From: JAGPUQ01 sp050179115
GTDB lineage: Bacteria; Pseudomonadota; Gammaproteobacteria; Pseudomonadales; Porticoccaceae
Assembly: GCA_050179115.1 (NCBI GenBank)
Contig: JBFXFL010000032.1
Coordinates: forward strand, 1-39,274
DNA: 39,274 nt
Direction of reading: 5' to 3'
Positions 1-8,830 of this stretch are shown piece by piece (the first letter of the stretch is position 1; each line of letters starts with the position of its first letter). Position numbers and translations under genes: made by a program. The notes beneath the pieces are model-generated. The model was given only the letters and a program-made list of their open reading frames with translations. It was not told where the DNA came from and ran no database searches.

Positions 1-101
1 GTCGGATCGACATCGAAGATCACGCCGCGAAACGGGTAGATCCGGTGCTTGACCACCTGCCCGATTTGAAATTTGGCGGTGCGGTTGACGGTCTCGATCA
101 T
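1..101 (-). CDS. hspQ: HspQ family heat-shock / hemimethylated DNA-binding protein (5' part only)
   Basis: The first 33 codons are present; the gene runs off the left edge. The ATG is at 101-99 on the minus strand. The translation starts MIETVNRTAKFQIGQVVKHR and continues with YPFRGVIFDVDP, which is the N-terminal signature of the HspQ/YccV family (FxIGQxVxH...GVxxDVDP). The E. coli member binds hemimethylated DNA and modulates Lon protease; the family fold is a small beta barrel. It lies 27 nt after the stop of the dehydrogenase gene upstream and on the same strand, so it could be co-transcribed with it. Only the N-terminus is visible, so length and C-terminus cannot be assessed. Confidence 0.8.
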   Translation of the reverse strand, partial: MIETVNRTAKFQIGQVVKHRIYPFRGVIFDVDP

Positions 102-128
102 GGCGCTGTCCGCGGTGCCGCCCGCCGG

Positions 129-881
129 TCAGCGCATGGCGCCATCGATCTGGATGGTCTCGCCGTTGAGCATGCGGTTCTGGCAGATATGTTTGACCAA
201 CTCGCCGATTTCGCGCGGGTCTCCCCAGCGTTTCGGAAAGGGCACCATCGCGATCAGCTTGTCGATGTGCTTCTCGTCGACCGAGCTGGCCAAGGGTGTT
301 TTGAAAAATCCCGGTGCGATGGTCATCACGCGGATACCGTAGGGCGCGAGATCCCGGGCGAGCGGCAGGGTCGCGCCCGCCACCGCGCGCTTGGACGCCG
401 CATAGGCCGCCTGTCCCGGCGGGCCGTTGAACGCCGCTCCCGACGCGATATTGATCAGCACGCCGCGCTCGCCGTCCTCGAACGGATCGAGGTTCATCAT
501 CTGCTCGGCAAACAGCGCGCAGCCATCGAGGGTGCCGATGACATTGATGTTGATTTCGCGCTGCATGGATGCGATGGGATGCGGGCCCTGGGAGCGGCTG
601 GCGATTTTGCGGCTGACGTCGATGCCGGCAAAATTCACGGCGATGCGCGGCGGACCGATGGCCGCGCAGGCCTGCAACACCGCTGCCTTGAGCGAGTCGT
701 GATCGGCGACATCGCATTGAATGGCGACGCCGCCCAGCTCTTTGGCCAGGGGTTCCGCCAGTACCATGTCGCGATCGAGCAGCGCCACGGTGGCGCCCGC
801 CTCGGTGAGTACGCGCGCGGTGGCGGCACCGAGACCGGAGGCGCCACCCGTCAAAAATGCCGCTACACCTTCGAGCTTCAT
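129..881 (-). CDS. SDR-family dehydrogenase, HSD10 / type II 3-hydroxyacyl-CoA dehydrogenase-like (copy 1)
   Basis: A 250-residue classical short-chain dehydrogenase. The NAD(P)-binding motif TGGASGLG is at residues 11-18, NFAG at 83-86, catalytic Ser147 lies in NIAS, and Tyr160/Lys164 form YAASK. The stretch around RDLAPYGIRVMTIAPG and the C-terminal LVKHICQNRMLNGETIQIDG are typical of the HSD17B10 / 3-hydroxyacyl-CoA dehydrogenase type II subgroup, which oxidises 3-hydroxyacyl-CoA or hydroxysteroids with NAD. Substrate is inferred from subgroup only. A paralogue lies 70 nt upstream on the same strand; the two share long blocks (GERGVLINIAS, GIRVMTIAPG), which indicates tandem duplication. 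No thiolase, acyl-CoA dehydrogenase or other beta-oxidation gene is in the window. Confidence 0.88.
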   Translation of the reverse strand: MKLEGVAAFLTGGASGLGAATARVLTEAGATVALLDRDMVLAEPLAKELGGVAIQCDVADHDSLKAAVLQACAAIGPPRIAVNFAGIDVSRKIASRSQGPHPIASMQREININVIGTLDGCALFAEQMMNLDPFEDGERGVLINIASGAAFNGPPGQAAYAASKRAVAGATLPLARDLAPYGIRVMTIAPGFFKTPLASSVDEKHIDKLIAMVPFPKRWGDPREIGELVKHICQNRMLNGETIQIDGAMR

Positions 882-951
882 GCGTTATCTCCTGCCGCGC
901 GACCAAGCATCAGCGCACGAATTGTTGTTTCATCCGCGGGAAATTTCACGA

Positions 952-1707
952 TCAGAAAAGTCCCGCGTCGATGCGGATGGTCGCGGCGTTCAGCATCGGA
1001 TTTTCGCAGATATGCTGCACCAGTGCGCCGATCTCCTCCGGCCTGCCCTTGCGCTTGGGAAACAGCACCTGGCGCAGCACCTGCCCGGTCATTGCCTCAT
1101 CCATGGTGCCCGCCAGGGGCGTATCGAAAAGTCCCGGCGCAATGGTCATGACGCGAATGCCGTAGCGGGCCAGATCGCGCGCCATGGGCAGGGTCGCACC
1201 GACGACGCCAGCCTTGGAGGCCGCATACACCGACTGGCCATTGGGTGCGTTGAACGCCGCCACCGATGCGATGTTGATGAGCACGCCACGCTCGCCGTCG
1301 GCATCCAGCGGTGCGAGATCGAGCATGGCGTGGGAAGCGTGGGCGCAGCAGCTGAGCGTGCCCACCAGATTGACGTCGATGACGCGCTGCATGGGGCCGA
1401 TGGGGTGCGCGCCGGTCTTGCGGCTGACAATCTTGCGCGCGGTGTCGATGCCGGCGCAGTTGACCAGAATGCGTGCCGCGCCCTGCGCGGCCTGGGCCGC
1501 GGCAACCGCCTGCTGCACCGAGGCGTCGTTGGCGACATCGCAGGCGATGGCGATGCCACCGATCTCGGCCGCCGTTGCCTGCGCCAGTTCGGCGTTGCGA
1601 TCGAGAATGGCGACTTTTGCGCCGGCGCGCGCCAGTACCCGCGCGACACCGGCCCCGATACCGGACGCTCCGCCGGTCACCAGTGCCGACAACCCGTGAA
1701 TTTTCAT
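952..1707 (-). CDS. SDR-family dehydrogenase, HSD10 / type II 3-hydroxyacyl-CoA dehydrogenase-like (copy 2)
   Basis: A 251-residue classical short-chain dehydrogenase paralogous to the gene just downstream. It has TGGASGIG at residues 11-18, NCAG at 83-86, Ser148 in NIAS, and Tyr161/Lys165 in YAASK. The segment RDLARYGIRVMTIAPGLFDT and the C-terminal HICENPMLNAATIRIDAG match the HSD10-type pattern. It is the first of the dehydrogenase pair and lies about 130 nt after the opgH stop on the same strand. That gap is long enough for a separate promoter, although I see no clear hexamers. Expected activity is NAD-dependent oxidation of a 3-hydroxyacyl-CoA; this is inferred from family only. Confidence 0.88.
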   Translation of the reverse strand: MKIHGLSALVTGGASGIGAGVARVLARAGAKVAILDRNAELAQATAAEIGGIAIACDVANDASVQQAVAAAQAAQGAARILVNCAGIDTARKIVSRKTGAHPIGPMQRVIDVNLVGTLSCCAHASHAMLDLAPLDADGERGVLINIASVAAFNAPNGQSVYAASKAGVVGATLPMARDLARYGIRVMTIAPGLFDTPLAGTMDEAMTGQVLRQVLFPKRKGRPEEIGALVQHICENPMLNAATIRIDAGLF

Positions 1708-1838
1708 GCGTGACTCCGCCCCTGTAATTGCGAAAAGTCTAGCACGGGGTTTCCGCGCTACCGAAACCGACCTTCACGCGCCGCGCGGAATCGGCGCAGC
1801 GCGGGAGCAACCGGATCGAGTCCGGCAGTCGTTTTCTT

Positions 1839-3974
1839 TCAATTCATTCCGGGTGCCGCGGCGCCGGGTACAGGCAGTGCCGGCGAGGGCGGGGACGGGA
1901 CCGGCGCCTGCAGCAATGCCTCGATCAGTACGCCCCAGGGCGAGTCGGGGGCCTGCTCCCAGGCGATCTGATGCAGAGCCATGAGCGCCTGGGCATCCTC
2001 CGCGAGGAAACGCTTGTCGCCGGTGCTGAGCGCGCCGGGCCCACCCTTCACGCAAGTGGCCAGCAGACGTTCGCGGACGCGTCGGCGCAACGGCGTGTCG
2101 CCCCGGGGACGTGCCAACTGCAAGTGCAGGGCATTGGCGACCGGGCTCAGCACGGCGCGGGGAAAACCGGAGAGATTCCCGGTCACCGGACAGCGGTAGG
2201 CGGTCAGATCGTCCAGGACCGGCGACGGGACGCTCTCCTCGGGTGCCAGCAGCAGGCCGGCGGCGCGCAGCCGGGCGCCGGCGCGATAGCGGCTCAGCCA
2301 TACCGAAATGGGTGCAGCGAACACCAGCGGTGCCGCAACCGGCAGTGACCAGAGGAAAAAGCGCGGATCGAGCCAGTACGCAAAACCGATCCAGGCCAGG
2401 GCGAGCAGACTGCCCGGCGCCTGGCGGATCAGCGCTTCCGACCACTGCGTTTCCCGGGTGCGGTTTTGCCCTGCCCAGAGCACCTGGGTATTGAGCAGTG
2501 CCTCGGTCACAAACTGGCTGTGGGCCAGCATCCGGATCGGCGCGAGCAGCGACGACACCAGGGTCTCGATCAGCAGACTGATCGCCAGGCGTGCCAGCCC
2601 ACCCATGGCGCGGCGCCGGCGGCGGTCGAGCGCGACGTCGAAAAAGGCCAGCAGCTTGGGGGAAAACAGCACGATCGCGGTGACGCTGACCAGCATCAGC
2701 GCCCAGTCGGGACGCCATTCCGGCCACAGCGGGTGCAGGGCATAGGGTTCGGGGAAATAGGCCACCGGCAGCAGGGTGAGCACGGCGGTTTCCGCCGTCA
2801 CCGCCACCAGGAACGCAAACCAGAACACCGACGAACAGTAATTCATGATGCCGTTGAGGAAGGCCGCGCGATGCGCGGAGGCGAAGCCCGGACGGAACAG
2901 GAACGCCAGATGCTGCAAGTTGCCCTTGACCCAGCGGCGGTCGCGGGCGAGCTCGTCCACCAGGCTGGGCGGTGCTTCTTCGTAACTGCCGCCGAGACCG
3001 GGTTCCAGCCACACTTCGTATCCGGCGCGGCGCAACAGCGCCGCTTCAACAAAGTCGTGGCTCAGCACCGCGCCACGGAACAAACCCCAGCCGCGCAATT
3101 GCGGCAGGCCGGCATGGGCCATGAACGGCGCGATCCGCAGCACCGCATTGTGGCCCCAGAAGGTGCTCTCCCCCAGTTGCAGCGCCGCCAGCCCGGCCAG
3201 GAACAGGGGTCCGTAAAGCTGCGAGCCAAATTGCTGCACGCGGGCATGAAAGGTTTTGGCGTTGGCCAGCGCGGGCGCGGTCTGCAGGATGGCCATTTCC
3301 GGCGATCGCTCCATCAGGCGCACCATGGTCACCAGGGCGTCGCCGGTCATGATGCTGTCGGCGTCGAGGTGGATCATGTAGCGATAGCTGTTGCCCCAGC
3401 GTGCGAGAAAATCGCTGATATTGCCGGGCTTGCGCTTCACATTGAGGGTGCGGCGGCGATAGTGGATGCGGCCATGAGCGCCCAGCTCTTCGCACAGCTC
3501 GAACCAGGCCTCGCGCTCCGCCAGCCACATCTCGGGATCGCGGCTATCAGACAGAATGAAAAACTCGAAATGCGCCAACTCGCCGGTCTGCGCCAGACTC
3601 CGGTAGGTCGCGCGCAGACCCGCGAAGCTGCGCTCGACCTCCTCGTGATAAATGGGAAACAGGATGGCGGTCGGCGCCAGCGGAGTCGCCGCCAGGGTCG
3701 CGGCGTCGGTCCGCCGCAACGGGCTCATCCGGTCGCCCCCCAGACGCCGCAGCACGAACCCGTACAGGGCAATCCAGAACCCGGCGGTGATCCCGGTGAA
3801 CAGAAAACAGAACAGTACCAGGATGCACACTTCCAGCGGCTTGCCGCCGTGGTAGGGCAGCACCTGCCGCATGCTCCAGCCCGCGGTCGCGACCGACGCC
3901 AGCACCAGGCACAGAAACAGGGTGCGCCGCCAGCGCGCGCGCGCCTGCCAGCGGAACCGCGCCGACTCAACCAT
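1839..3974 (-). CDS. opgH: Glucans biosynthesis glucosyltransferase H
   Basis: Inner-membrane GT2-family glucosyltransferase that makes the beta-1,2-glucan backbone of osmoregulated periplasmic glucans. The 711-residue product starts MVESARFRW and has two N-terminal membrane segments (around LFLCLVLASVATAGW and LFTGITAGFWIALYGFVL). A cytosolic catalytic domain follows with HLDADSIMTGD (DxD), the LSHDFVEAALLRRAG acceptor region and RRWVKGNLQH (QRRW-like). Several C-terminal membrane segments come after. All align by eye with E. coli MdoH. The protein is shorter than the roughly 850-residue enteric form because most of the N-terminal cytoplasmic extension is missing. The frame stays open upstream to an ATG at 4070. 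I prefer the ATG at 3974 because the upstream frame is basic and low-complexity, and because the preceding ORF overlaps this ATG by 8 nt (ATGGTTGA). Confidence 0.93.
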   Translation of the reverse strand: MVESARFRWQARARWRRTLFLCLVLASVATAGWSMRQVLPYHGGKPLEVCILVLFCFLFTGITAGFWIALYGFVLRRLGGDRMSPLRRTDAATLAATPLAPTAILFPIYHEEVERSFAGLRATYRSLAQTGELAHFEFFILSDSRDPEMWLAEREAWFELCEELGAHGRIHYRRRTLNVKRKPGNISDFLARWGNSYRYMIHLDADSIMTGDALVTMVRLMERSPEMAILQTAPALANAKTFHARVQQFGSQLYGPLFLAGLAALQLGESTFWGHNAVLRIAPFMAHAGLPQLRGWGLFRGAVLSHDFVEAALLRRAGYEVWLEPGLGGSYEEAPPSLVDELARDRRWVKGNLQHLAFLFRPGFASAHRAAFLNGIMNYCSSVFWFAFLVAVTAETAVLTLLPVAYFPEPYALHPLWPEWRPDWALMLVSVTAIVLFSPKLLAFFDVALDRRRRRAMGGLARLAISLLIETLVSSLLAPIRMLAHSQFVTEALLNTQVLWAGQNRTRETQWSEALIRQAPGSLLALAWIGFAYWLDPRFFLWSLPVAAPLVFAAPISVWLSRYRAGARLRAAGLLLAPEESVPSPVLDDLTAYRCPVTGNLSGFPRAVLSPVANALHLQLARPRGDTPLRRRVRERLLATCVKGGPGALSTGDKRFLAEDAQALMALHQIAWEQAPDSPWGVLIEALLQAPVPSPPSPALPVPGAAAPGMN

Positions 3975-4287
3975 TGGCAGGGTCCGGCGCCGGGCGGCGC
4001 CGGGCAGGGTCCGCAAAATGGGGCCCGCTGGGGGGCGGCGCTGCGGTGACCGCAACCGGACGGCGGCCACTCCAGGCCGGATCGCTGAGAATCTGGCGCC
4101 GCCAGGCGCGCAGATCGGGGCCGCCGTGCGCGGCCAGCGTTACCTGTAGCCGCGAAACTGCGCCGGCGGCCTGCTGCGGAGCCACTCCGGCGAGCCGCAG
4201 GTAGCCATAGACGCGCAGCAGGGGAAGAAATTCCGGTTCAAACAGTAACGGGACAGGCGGCGAAGCGGCGGTTGGCGACATCGGCAA
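3967..4287 (-). CDS. Small hypothetical protein between opgG and opgH
   Basis: A 106-codon frame fills the gap between opgG and opgH. It can start at TTG 4287 or at ATG 4281 (MSPTAASPPVPLLFEPEF), a few bases after the opgG stop, and ends in a TGA that overlaps the proposed opgH ATG by 8 nt. Such tight packing suggests translational coupling and a real gene. I do not recognise a family. Residues roughly 15-60 (FLPLLRVYGYLRLAGVAPQQ) could form helices; the C-terminal third is Pro/Ala/Arg-rich and probably disordered. There is no signal peptide or membrane segment. It might functionally replace part of the missing OpgH N-terminal cytoplasmic region, but that is speculation. A spurious open frame in GC-rich DNA is the alternative. 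Confidence 0.45.
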   Translation of the reverse strand: MPMSPTAASPPVPLLFEPEFLPLLRVYGYLRLAGVAPQQAAGAVSRLQVTLAAHGGPDLRAWRRQILSDPAWSGRRPVAVTAAPPPSGPHFADPARRRPAPDPANG

Positions 4288-4288
4288 C

Positions 4289-5980
4289 TCAGGGCGTCAG
4301 GGAGTTGGCGAACGGCAGATGATAGCTCCAGGTCTCGCTCAGAGTGTCGTCGCCCAGATGCAGGAAGGCCCGCATTTCCATACCGGACTCGGGCTCGGGG
4401 CGGACGACGAAGACCAGTCGCCAGCGGTCCGGCACCGGCAGGTATTCCACATATTGTTCGAGGACCTTGCCACCCGCCACGCTGACATTGCCCGCCACGG
4501 GCGCATCGCGGCCCTTGATTTTGCCGAGCCCGCCACCGGCGAAATCGATCACGAAGCGATAGGCATCCGCCGGTGAGTGCCGGCCCTGGGCGCCACCCGG
4601 CCGGCCCACGAGCGTATTCACAACGGCGGCGAGCGTACTGTCCGGCTCGGGGCTCGCGCCCAGGAAGAGGTCATAATCAAGGACCAGGCGCTGACCGGCG
4701 GGCACCGCTTTCTCGGGGCTCCAGAAGGCCACGATGTTATCGTTGGTCTCGTCCGGAGACGGAATTTCCACCAGCACGATACGCCCAGGCCCGGTGGGTT
4801 GCCGCAGCGTCACCCAGGCCCCAGGCCGCAACTGATACTCAGCGTCGCCATCCTCGTAGGCGTCAAACCGGCGGTCCCGCTGCAACAACCCGAAACCCTT
4901 GGCGTTATTCACGGTAAAGCCGTACAACTCGGGCGTGCGGGGATTCAACAGCGGACGCCACAGCCATTCGCCGCTGCCGTCGTTCACCAAGAGACCGTCA
5001 CTGTGGTGCATTTCGGGTCGCCACTGACCGAGCGGGCGGGCGGTGTTTTCGCCGTAGAGAAACATGCTGGTCAGCGGCGCCAGACCCAGCATCGTGACCG
5101 GCTTACGGGTAAAGATTTCGGCGCGCACACTGATCCGGGTATTTTCGCCGGGCCATACAGTGAACTCGTAACCGCCGGTGACACTCGGCCCTTCGAGCAG
5201 TGCGAACATCCGTAGGCTGGTGGCGGACGCACGGGGCTGCTCCAACCAGAATTCGCTGAACAGCGGAAACTCCTCGCCACCCGGCAAACCCGTGTCGATC
5301 GCCAGCCCCCGCGCCCACAAGCCGAGCACGCCGCCTTTGCCCACACCGCGAAAGTAACTCGCACCGCTGAATTCGACCACGGCCTCGTGTTCACCGCTGT
5401 GGTTGATCGGGTACTCCAGCCGCAGACCGGCAAAGCCCAGGTCCGGGGGAATCCGCTTCGCCAGGTCGGGATTGCCGAAGTCGAACTGCTCGCGGTCGAA
5501 GGGGATATCGCGCACCCCTTCCGCGGTGATCCGGTGGATTTTCACCGGATAGCGCTGGTGCCGGGCGGGCGCAATGAAGGACACCTGAAACAGCGAATTG
5601 CTGGCGCGCCAAAGGCGGCGCTCGGGCAGGAAGCGGAACAACCGCGCCTGTTCGTAAGACAGTTCCTGGAGAAAGGCCGGGATTTCCGCCGGCGTCCGAT
5701 AGGGTTCGCTGGCGCGCTGTTTGGCCAGCGCCGCAACATCGCGCAGCTCGACAGCCTGCGCGGGCGCCAGCCCGATGCACAGCATCAGTAGTAGCGCGCC
5801 TGCGGCGGCGCGGTGCAGAACCAATTGTCGGATTTGAGGCAAGCTGTTCAACGCAATCGCTGCAGGCCGGGCTGTTGTCGGGACCCACTCGGGATTCGGG
5901 TGGTGGGGGTTTAGATCTTGTGCCGTCCAGGATCGGCCGGAGCGCCGCGAATTGTAATGGACTTCACCGGCGGCGGACAT
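4289..5980 (-). CDS. opgG: Glucans biosynthesis protein G (periplasmic)
   Basis: Periplasmic protein that acts with OpgH in forming or branching osmoregulated periplasmic glucans. Family features: DLGFAGLRLEYPI, SGASYFRGVG, ARGLAIDTGLPGGEEFP, LAPLTSMFLYGEN, GEWLWRPLLNP, NDNIVAFWSP and the terminal LSETWSYHLP, matching E. coli MdoG in order. Start is uncertain. The ATG at 5980 gives 563 residues but adds about 45 that resemble no leader. A likelier mature gene begins near TTG 5851, placing a Sec-type signal (LVLHRAAAGALLLMLCIGLAPAQA) at the N-terminus just before VELRDVAALAKQ. It is first in the minus-strand opgG-ORF-opgH unit and is divergent from the paralogue opgD. The intervening 234 bp must hold both promoters. 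Confidence 0.9.
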   Translation of the reverse strand: MSAAGEVHYNSRRSGRSWTAQDLNPHHPNPEWVPTTARPAAIALNSLPQIRQLVLHRAAAGALLLMLCIGLAPAQAVELRDVAALAKQRASEPYRTPAEIPAFLQELSYEQARLFRFLPERRLWRASNSLFQVSFIAPARHQRYPVKIHRITAEGVRDIPFDREQFDFGNPDLAKRIPPDLGFAGLRLEYPINHSGEHEAVVEFSGASYFRGVGKGGVLGLWARGLAIDTGLPGGEEFPLFSEFWLEQPRASATSLRMFALLEGPSVTGGYEFTVWPGENTRISVRAEIFTRKPVTMLGLAPLTSMFLYGENTARPLGQWRPEMHHSDGLLVNDGSGEWLWRPLLNPRTPELYGFTVNNAKGFGLLQRDRRFDAYEDGDAEYQLRPGAWVTLRQPTGPGRIVLVEIPSPDETNDNIVAFWSPEKAVPAGQRLVLDYDLFLGASPEPDSTLAAVVNTLVGRPGGAQGRHSPADAYRFVIDFAGGGLGKIKGRDAPVAGNVSVAGGKVLEQYVEYLPVPDRWRLVFVVRPEPESGMEMRAFLHLGDDTLSETWSYHLPFANSLTP

Positions 5981-6214
5981 GCGCTACTGCCGCTTTCACG
6001 CATCGAGCCCTCTTGAAAGCGCAAGAATTTGCCTCGCCGACCCCGGAAACGCTTGCCCGTTGCGCGCCGAACCTTTACTTTTGCCCGCTTTGAGCGCCCC
6101 GGCCTCGGCCCTGCGGGCATCGCGCGGCGACCGCGGTAAGGCCTCCTCGCGCCCGCATGCCCGAAATCCGATGTCCCGAGCAAGAAAGTCCTGAGCCCGA
6201 ATGAGGAGTCACTC

Positions 6215-7810
6215 TTGAGCGTAGTTGATCGCAGCAGACGCCGGTTTCTGCAATGCCTGGTCCTGGCCGGCGTCGGTATCGCGGGACTCAGCGCGGGTAC
6301 GGTGCAGGCTGCCCCCGCGGCGCATCTCGAATTCGGTCCCGCGCGGGCCTTCGATTTCGACGGCCTGGTCCAGGCGGCGCGTGAACGCGCCGCCGCACCC
6401 TATCGGGAGCCGCCCCGGCCGGGCGCCGAAGTGGTGGCCAAAATCGACTACGACGAACATGGCCAGATCCGCTACCGGCCCGAGCTCGCGCTGGACGCCA
6501 ACGGCCCCGGGATCTACCCGGTGACCTTCTTCCACCTCGGCAAGTGGTTCCAGCAGCCGATGCACGCCTATGTCGTGGAACAGGGCAAGGCACGCGAGGT
6601 CCGCTATCGCCGCGACTATTTTTCGATGCCGAAGGACAACCCTGCCCGGCACATGCCGGACGACGCCGGGTTTGCCGGATTCCGCCTGCACGAATCCCGG
6701 TTGCGGGATGACTGGCGCACCCAGGACTGGGTGGCGTTTCTGGGTGCTTCCTACTTCCGCACCATAGGCGCTCTGGGGCAATACGGCCTCTCCGCGCGCG
6801 GCATCGCGCTCGACACCGCGGTCGCCGGACCCGAAGAATTCCCCATGTTCCGCGAGTTCTACCTCGAGCCCGCCGCATCCACAGACGCGCCGATGCGGAT
6901 CTACGCACTGCTCGACGGCCCCGGCATCACCGGTGCGTACCGGTTCGATCTGTACCGCAAGACCGGCGTGATCATCGAAGTGGACTGCCGGCTGTTTCTG
7001 CGCCGTGACATCACACGGCTGGGCATCGCACCGCTGACCTCCATGTTCTGGTTCGGCGAGCACGGCCGCGGGCGCGACCTCGACTGGCGTCCGGAGATTC
7101 ACGATTCCGACGGCCTGGCGATGTGGAATGGGGCCGGCGAACGCATCTGGCGGCCGCTGCGCAACCCGCCCTACCCCACGGCAGCGGCCTTCGTCGATTT
7201 CAATCCGCGCGGCTTCGGATTCCTGCAGCGTGACCGGAATTTCGATCACTATCTCGACGGCGTGCTCTACGACCGGCGCCCGAGCCTGTGGATCGAGCCG
7301 CTGGAGGACTGGGGCGAAGGTTCGGTGCAACTCGTCGAACTACCCACCGACGACGAGATCCACGACAACATGGTCGCCATGTGGGTGCCGGCGGGTGCCG
7401 CCAAAAAGGGCGCGGAATACAGCTTCCGCTACCGCATGCACTGGCTGGCCGACGAACCCTATCCGGCGCCCAACCTGGCGCAGGTGGTGTCGACCCGCAG
7501 CGGCCGCGGCGGCGAGCCGGGCACCATTCGCAAACCCGGCATCGTGCGCTATGTCGTCGAATTCGCCGGCGGTGAACTCCCCGGACTCGCCAAGACGGCG
7601 AAGCTCGACGCCGTGGTCACCAGTTCGACGGGACAGGACAAGATCCTGCTCGCCCGCGCCGAACCGGTACCCACCACCGACCGCTGGCGGGTCCAGTTCG
7701 ATCTGGCGGTGAATCCCGGCGAGCCAGTCGACCTGCGCCTGTTCCTGCGCCAGGGTGACCGCGCCCTCAGCGAGACTTGGCTGTTCCAGCACCTGACCGC
7801 CGCCCACTGA
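6215..7810 (+). CDS. opgD: Glucans biosynthesis protein D (Tat-exported OpgG paralogue)
   Basis: A 531-residue member of the MdoG/MdoD family. The start is TTG at 6215, supported by GAGGAG at 6203-6208 with 6-nt spacing. The leader carries a twin-arginine motif, SRRRFLQ (residues 7-13), followed by LVLAGVGIAGLSAG and an AQA/AAP-like cleavage area. In E. coli, OpgD is the Tat substrate while OpgG uses Sec, so OpgD is the better name. Shared family blocks include DDAGFAGFRLHES, GASYFRTIGALGQYGLSARG, LGIAPLTSMFWFGE, HDNMVAMWVP and ALSETWLFQ. It is divergent from opgG. OpgD is thought to control the final glucan structure in the periplasm. A perfect GC-rich inverted repeat spans its stop codon. 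Confidence 0.92.
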   Translation: MSVVDRSRRRFLQCLVLAGVGIAGLSAGTVQAAPAAHLEFGPARAFDFDGLVQAARERAAAPYREPPRPGAEVVAKIDYDEHGQIRYRPELALDANGPGIYPVTFFHLGKWFQQPMHAYVVEQGKAREVRYRRDYFSMPKDNPARHMPDDAGFAGFRLHESRLRDDWRTQDWVAFLGASYFRTIGALGQYGLSARGIALDTAVAGPEEFPMFREFYLEPAASTDAPMRIYALLDGPGITGAYRFDLYRKTGVIIEVDCRLFLRRDITRLGIAPLTSMFWFGEHGRGRDLDWRPEIHDSDGLAMWNGAGERIWRPLRNPPYPTAAAFVDFNPRGFGFLQRDRNFDHYLDGVLYDRRPSLWIEPLEDWGEGSVQLVELPTDDEIHDNMVAMWVPAGAAKKGAEYSFRYRMHWLADEPYPAPNLAQVVSTRSGRGGEPGTIRKPGIVRYVVEFAGGELPGLAKTAKLDAVVTSSTGQDKILLARAEPVPTTDRWRVQFDLAVNPGEPVDLRLFLRQGDRALSETWLFQHLTAAH

Positions 7811-7818
7811 GGGCGGCG
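7798..7818. terminator. Candidate bidirectional hairpin between opgD and the convergent SDR gene
   Basis: CGCCGCCC at 7798-7805 and GGGCGGCG at 7811-7818 form a perfect 8-bp stem with a 5-nt loop that includes the opgD stop codon. It lies where two convergent genes end (opgD at 7810, SDR at 7835). There is no T-tract on either side, so it is not a textbook intrinsic terminator, and chance pairing in GC-rich DNA is possible. Confidence 0.35.
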
Positions 7819-7834
7819 TCAGGGGCGGGAACAT

Positions 7835-8590
7835 TTATCCCAGCGCAAAGCCCGCGGTGAGGCCACCATCGGCAACGAATTCCGAGCCGGTGGAATAGGA
7901 GCTGTCGTCCGACGCCAGATAGGCGGCGAGCGTCGCCATTTCCTCGGGCTGGGCGATGCGGCCCAGCGGCGTGCGGGCAAACATCGCATCGGCGCCGGCG
8001 CCGGTGAGGCCGGCATCGGTGAGCATGTTGGTCATGACCCCGCCCGGGTGAATCGAGTTGACGCGGATGTTGTCCGGACCCAGCTCCATCGCCGCCACCT
8101 TGGTCATGCCGCGCACCGCAAACTTGCTGGCGCAGTAGGCCACGCCCCCGACCGCGCCGCCGAGGCCGGCGATCGACGAAATATTGATGATCGAACCGCC
8201 GCCGGCCGCCTTCATCGCGGCCGCGACGCTGCGCATGCCGAGAAACACGCCGAGCTGATTGATCTCGATGGTCTTCATGTAATCCGCCACGCTCATGGTC
8301 TTGAGCGCACCCAGCAGACCGATGCCGGCATTGTTCACCAGCACATTGAGCTTGCCGAACCTGGCCACCGTGGCTTCGACCGCCGCGTGCCAGCTGTCTT
8401 CGTCGGTCACATCGAGCCGCAGGTATGCGGCCGCCGGGCCGATCGCCGCGGCCGTCTTCTGACCGTCGGCATCCAGCACGTCGCAGAGCATGACCTTGGC
8501 GCCGCGCGCCGCGAACAGACGCGCTTCCGCGGCGCCCTGCCCCCGTGCCGCGCCCGTGATCAGGGCAACTTTGCCTTCCAGATTCTTCAT
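7835..8590 (-). CDS. SDR-family NAD-dependent oxidoreductase (3-alpha/20-beta-hydroxysteroid dehydrogenase-like)
   Basis: A 251-residue classical short-chain dehydrogenase with TGAARGQG at residues 12-19, NNAG at 86-89, Ser139 in NISS, and Tyr152/Lys156 in YCASK. Asp37 at the end of the second strand (MLCDVLD) favours NAD over NADP. The C-terminal PEEMATLAAYLASDDSSYSTG and FVADGG are standard for this subgroup. The overall pattern resembles 3-alpha(20-beta)-hydroxysteroid or cyclopentanol-type dehydrogenases; the true substrate cannot be read from sequence. It is only distantly related to the HSD10-like pair at 129-1707. A purine-rich GGAGAAATG lies just upstream of the ATG. It is divergent from the downstream ATPase gene with a 240-bp gap. 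Confidence 0.88.
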   Translation of the reverse strand: MKNLEGKVALITGAARGQGAAEARLFAARGAKVMLCDVLDADGQKTAAAIGPAAAYLRLDVTDEDSWHAAVEATVARFGKLNVLVNNAGIGLLGALKTMSVADYMKTIEINQLGVFLGMRSVAAAMKAAGGGSIINISSIAGLGGAVGGVAYCASKFAVRGMTKVAAMELGPDNIRVNSIHPGGVMTNMLTDAGLTGAGADAMFARTPLGRIAQPEEMATLAAYLASDDSSYSTGSEFVADGGLTAGFALG

Positions 8591-8830
8591 TGCATTTCTC
8601 CTGTGGGTTGAACACTGAATCTGTCAACCGCGCAAGCTCGGTGCTCCGCACGGGCAGCGAATGATTTGCGCGGTCGGGAAATGGTCAACAAGGCACGGAC
8701 GTGACATCCACTTGTAGTTAGTTCTTATGAGTCCAGCTTAGTGGGAACCCCGCGGCACGGCAATCCGCGCCGACGGGGATTGGCCCTTGGACTACAATCC
8801 ACCCACCTGAACTGAAAAGAACCGACTGGC

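Noticed and set aside
2466..4049. Long 527-codon plus-strand frame opposite opgH
   Set aside because: It is Gln/His/Arg-rich with no family match and lies antisense to a clear opgH; it reflects GC-rich codon bias.
5981..6214. Search for promoters or a small RNA in the opgG/opgD divergent gap
   Set aside because: No convincing -35/-10 pair or stable hairpin with a T-tract is visible; only the opgD ribosome-binding site is clear.
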